Shown piece after piece: positions 6,526-8,912 of a DNA stretch of 8,912 bases. Below the pieces are notes generated by a model. The model saw only the letters and a program-made list of their open reading frames with translations, was not told the origin of the DNA and ran no database searches. The position numbers and the translations under genes were made by a program. This stretch comes from JANDLT01 sp041743485 (GTDB taxonomy: Bacteria > Acidobacteriota > Blastocatellia > Pyrinomonadales > Pyrinomonadaceae), in NCBI GenBank assembly GCA_041743485.1, contig JBGTMR010000262.1, forward strand, positions 1 through 8,912, written 5' to 3'. Every line of letters starts with the position of its first letter. The stretch's first letter is position 1.

Positions 6526-6674
6526 GCCATCTCAAAAATGTTTTTCTCTCTGCGTGCCTCTGCGTCTTCAACTCTGCGGTACTCTGCGTTAAAGATTCTT
6601 TTGACGCAGAGTACCGCAGAGTGCTGACGCAGAGGCACGCAGAGTCTTCAATCAAAAGCTATTTTTGAGATAGC
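6526..6674. repeat. Approx. 150-bp hairpin element built from CTCTGCG words, with 14-bp terminal inverted repeats
   Basis: The outer ends GCCATCTCAAAAAT (6526-6539) and ATTTTTGAGATAGC (6661-6674) are inverted repeats with one mismatch. Inside, 6548-6590 and 6603-6644 form a second, longer, near-perfect inverted pair. Its first 19 bases are exact, then there are small differences, around a loop of about 12 nt. The arms consist of repeated CTCTGCGT/CTCTGCGG words. The outer motif (GGCTRTCTCAAAAA) resembles, from memory, the ends of some insertion sequences such as the IS1182 type, so this may be a MITE. There is no clear target duplication. The element ends 8 bp before the ATG at 6683 and so forms much of that gene's leader if transcription starts upstream. 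Confidence 0.7.
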
Positions 6675-6682
6675 CTGTAAAG

Positions 6683-7645
6683 ATGTCAAAACTCTGGTAC
6701 ATGAACGCCGATTTCGAGATGGAGTTGGCTGACACAAGCGGCGACTATCAACAGAGCGCGTCGTTTGCGGCAATCAACCGCCGCCTCGCCGCGCATCTGC
6801 TCTGGCTGGCACGTCCGGGCGACGCTCTTTTGCTTGATGAAAAACCGTCCGCCGATTTACGCGACGAAGCCTGCCGCCGCGATGTCGAAATTTTGTTAAC
6901 GGAACATCACACAAACCATTCTTCGCGCGAGTTCACGCCGTGGGGATGGACGCCGCGCGTCATCGGGTTGGGCGAAATGATGGGTGCGCGCATGAACCCC
7001 GTCGCCCCCGAAGTCGTGCGCCGCGTCAACTCGAAACTGTGGAGTCACACGCTCGAACGTGAACTCGGAATCCTCATGCCGCATTCATGCGCGAGTGCGA
7101 CTTTTGAGGAACTACAAGCTGCAATGAGAGGTGCGTGTCCACAGCCGAACGACAAATGGGTTATCAAAGACCCATTCGGTTTCGCGGCGCGCGGGCGCGT
7201 TCTTGGGCGCGGCAACGAACTTTCAGGAGCGCAGGCGACATGGGTAAAGCGTCGTCTCGCCGCCGGTCAAACGCTGATTTTTCAAACATGGCTTGATGTC
7301 AAGCGCGAATACGGCGTGACATTCGAGGTCTTGCAGGGCGGGGATATAGAATTTTTCGGCGTCAGCGATTTACAGACCAACGGCGCGGGAACAGGCAAAG
7401 GTTACATGCTCGGTCGCCCGCTTCCCGCGCATCGAAAAGAGGAACTCGAAACCATCGCGCGCATCGTCGGCAAACGTCTCTATGCCGAAGGATACACGGG
7501 CGTGGCGGGCGTTGACGCACTCGAACACGCGGGCGGATTGCACCCTTTGTTGGAAGTCAACGCGCGATACACGATGGGATTCGTCGCCCTCGCCGTCGAA
7601 CGTGCGATGAAACCGGGTGAGCCTGTTTTCTGGAGTACGAAGTAA
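6683..7645 (+). CDS. ATP-grasp superfamily protein, substrate unknown
   Basis: This 320-residue protein fits an ATP-grasp ligase, an enzyme class that activates a carboxylate as an acyl phosphate and joins it to an amine or thiol. The N-terminal domain (1-110) starts with strand KLWYMNADFEMELA. The middle has VNSKLWSHTLERELGI (115-130), the usual helix before the ATP-binding part, and then WVIKDPFGFAARGRVLGRG (159-177) with a likely nucleotide-binding lysine K162 and a flexible glycine-rich loop. The end has YTGVAGVDAL (271-280) and LEVNARYTMG (290-299), where E291, N293 and R295 match the Mg-ATP residues of the fold. No signal peptide or membrane segment is visible. The ATG at 6683 matches the expected first strand, but no Shine-Dalgarno sequence precedes it. 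The hairpin element ends 8 bp upstream. No biosynthetic partner gene is adjacent, and it converges on the histidine kinase with a 10-bp gap. The exact ligase type is not assignable from sequence alone. Confidence 0.8.
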   Translation: MSKLWYMNADFEMELADTSGDYQQSASFAAINRRLAAHLLWLARPGDALLLDEKPSADLRDEACRRDVEILLTEHHTNHSSREFTPWGWTPRVIGLGEMMGARMNPVAPEVVRRVNSKLWSHTLERELGILMPHSCASATFEELQAAMRGACPQPNDKWVIKDPFGFAARGRVLGRGNELSGAQATWVKRRLAAGQTLIFQTWLDVKREYGVTFEVLQGGDIEFFGVSDLQTNGAGTGKGYMLGRPLPAHRKEELETIARIVGKRLYAEGYTGVAGVDALEHAGGLHPLLEVNARYTMGFVALAVERAMKPGEPVFWSTK

Positions 7646-7655
7646 GGATACCTAA

Positions 7656-8912
7656 TCAATTTATCAAACTGGAATGCTGTGTGTTGGTATCGAGAAGTGA
7701 ACCGGGAGCGATGTCGGGGACGGTGCGCTGTTGGAAAATCTCGCGGGCTAACTCAACAATCGCGGTGATTTCAAACGGCTTGGAGATGATGTGATTGACC
7801 TTCGCAGTTCTTTGTTGTTCGATGCTCACGGCGTCACCCCATCCGGTAATCACGGCGAGCATAACGTGTTCATCGTGTGTTCGGATGTGACGCGCGACTT
7901 CCCATCCGTTGAGACCGGGCAGTCCGACATCGGTAAAAACCGCGTCGAAGTTTCCTGTATCAAAAATCCCTATCGCCTCTGTGCCGTTCGCGCACGTCAC
8001 GACTTCGCAACCTTCGCCTTCCAGAACTTCGCGCAAAATATCCACGATGTGGGCTTCGTCTTCGACAACGAGAATGCGCGGCTTAGTGGTCGGTTCGGCG
8101 GCAGAGAATGATGCGGGACGCGAGCGAGGGGATTTTTTATTAAGGCTTTCGGAAGCATGACCGTCGGAGTTCGGAACGTAGCGGGGAAGCGTGATGCGAA
8201 ACGTCGTTCCCTGTCCGGGTTCGGAGGCGACGATAATCGTGCCGCCGTGACGATTGATGATGCCGTAGCTGACGGCGAGACCGAGACCCATTCCGGCAGT
8301 TCCTTTGGTCGTATAAAACGGGTCGAAGACGCGCGAACGCACGTCTTCACTCATCCCTGTTCCGGTATCGCTGATTGAGATTTCGACTTTACCGTCAAAC
8401 TCGTGTGTCGCCAGCGTCAGGCGTCCGCCGTCGGGCATCGCGTCAACGGCATTAAAAATTATGTTGACGAGGACTTCGCGCAATTCTCCGGCATCGCCCA
8501 TCACCAGAGATTTGGAATTGATTTCAAGCGTCAACGCGATGTGGATGTTCGAGGCTTCGGCGTAGTCTTTCCAACGCGGGCGCGTGACTTCGCCGACATC
8601 CATCAGAATTTGGTCAACCGCCACCAACTGGAAATCATGGTCACCGCGCTTGCGGGCAAGATTCTGTATGCGGCGCACGGTATTCGCCCCGTCGGTCGCG
8701 GTCTGAATGATGATGTCCAGACTGCGCCGCACCTCATCGGACAAAGATTTATCGCGCGAAGACAACTGCGCGCGTCCGAGAATCGCGGCAAGGGTGTTAT
8801 TAAAATTATGCGCGACACCGGAAGCCAGTTCACCGAGAGCCGACAACTTCTCGGCTTGCACAAGCTGCTCACGCAACCGTTCCTGCTCAAGAATATACTC
8901 ACTAAGTTCCTC
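7656..8912 (-). CDS. Hybrid sensor histidine kinase with C-terminal receiver domain (5'-partial)
   Basis: The frame is open to the right edge (EELSEYILEQERLREQLVQA at the first visible residues), so the sensor part lies outside the window and the TTG at 8876 is an internal leucine. Counting from that codon: the dimerisation/phosphoacceptor helix has QAEKLSALGELASGVAHNFN with phospho-His at 23. The HATPase domain follows with N-box NIIFNAVDAMPDGG (138-151), G1 DTGTGM (170-175), F-box FDPFYTTKG (184-192) and G2 GMGLGL (195-200). A linker of about 35 residues leads to a complete receiver (about 267-385) with acidic pocket VVEDE (270-274), phospho-Asp D316 (FTDVGLPGLNGWE), T344 and K366 (ISKPF). 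No output or HPt domain follows; the protein ends soon after. All catalytic residues are present. It likely acts in a phosphorelay or autoregulates through its receiver. Ligand and partner are not visible. Confidence 0.92.
   Translation of the reverse strand, partial: EELSEYILEQERLREQLVQAEKLSALGELASGVAHNFNNTLAAILGRAQLSSRDKSLSDEVRRSLDIIIQTATDGANTVRRIQNLARKRGDHDFQLVAVDQILMDVGEVTRPRWKDYAEASNIHIALTLEINSKSLVMGDAGELREVLVNIIFNAVDAMPDGGRLTLATHEFDGKVEISISDTGTGMSEDVRSRVFDPFYTTKGTAGMGLGLAVSYGIINRHGGTIIVASEPGQGTTFRITLPRYVPNSDGHASESLNKKSPRSRPASFSAAEPTTKPRILVVEDEAHIVDILREVLEGEGCEVVTCANGTEAIGIFDTGNFDAVFTDVGLPGLNGWEVARHIRTHDEHVMLAVITGWGDAVSIEQQRTAKVNHIISKPFEITAIVELAREIFQQRTVPDIAPGSLLDTNTQHSSLIN

Noticed and set aside
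6413..6655. Minus-strand 80-codon ORF in the rpoD/ATP-grasp gap
   Set aside because: Half of it lies inside the CTCTGCG hairpin, and the rest has no protein-like pattern or ribosome site.
6526..6674. Retron-type or other structured ncRNA
   Set aside because: No reverse transcriptase or effector is nearby. Word-built arms and IS-like ends fit a repeat element better.
8876..8876. TTG at 8876 as the start of the histidine kinase
   Set aside because: The frame continues to the window edge with coiled-coil-like residues typical of the linker before the phospho-His helix. The gene starts outside the window.

Overview
This window looks like a chromosomal segment from an environmental, moderately GC-rich bacterium, most probably an acidobacterium of the Blastocatellia type. 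That placement is inference. It rests on an ECF sigma factor of the TIGR02999/ECF_SF type followed 15 nt later by a Ser/Thr protein kinase with the N-terminus common in acidobacterial kinases, and on gaps filled with palindromic repeats built from short words. Nothing in the window fixes the genus.

Layout. (1) 2-109, plus strand: the 3' tail of an unidentified gene that enters from the left edge. (2) 45-1637, minus strand: a long ORF of unrecognised family. It looks like the downstream part of a larger protein and lacks any P-loop. Its upstream end stops at a 128-bp MITE-like element (1685-1812) with perfect 12-bp terminal inverted repeats. (3) 1813-2241: AT-richer non-coding DNA holding a hairpin repeat (2044-2113). 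(4) 2242-2814 plus: a complete ECF sigma factor. (5) 2830-3798 plus: the remains of its partner kinase. The N-terminal kinase lobe is cut before the catalytic loop, then comes an out-of-frame TPR tail with a further single-base frameshift. (6) 3824-3873: a 50-bp perfect palindrome, probably a bidirectional terminator. (7) 3895-4371 minus: methionine sulfoxide reductase MsrA. (8) 4386-4531: interspersed repeats and hairpins. (9) 4531-6273 minus: the primary sigma factor RpoD. (10) 6274-6682: a divergent intergenic region whose right part is a roughly 150-nt hairpin element. (11) 6683-7645 plus: an orphan ATP-grasp protein. (12) 7656-8912 minus: a hybrid histidine kinase with a C-terminal receiver, open at the right edge.

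How they fit together. rpoD, msrA and the two-component protein are ordinary housekeeping or signalling genes. The sigma/kinase pair would normally form a signalling module, but the kinase is no longer intact here. The left third has the character of a decaying accessory region (gene fragments, MITE, degenerate coding traces). I found no complete new biological system. The most notable signals are the repeat and MITE elements, the broken kinase, and the ATP-grasp enzyme with no recognisable partner genes.
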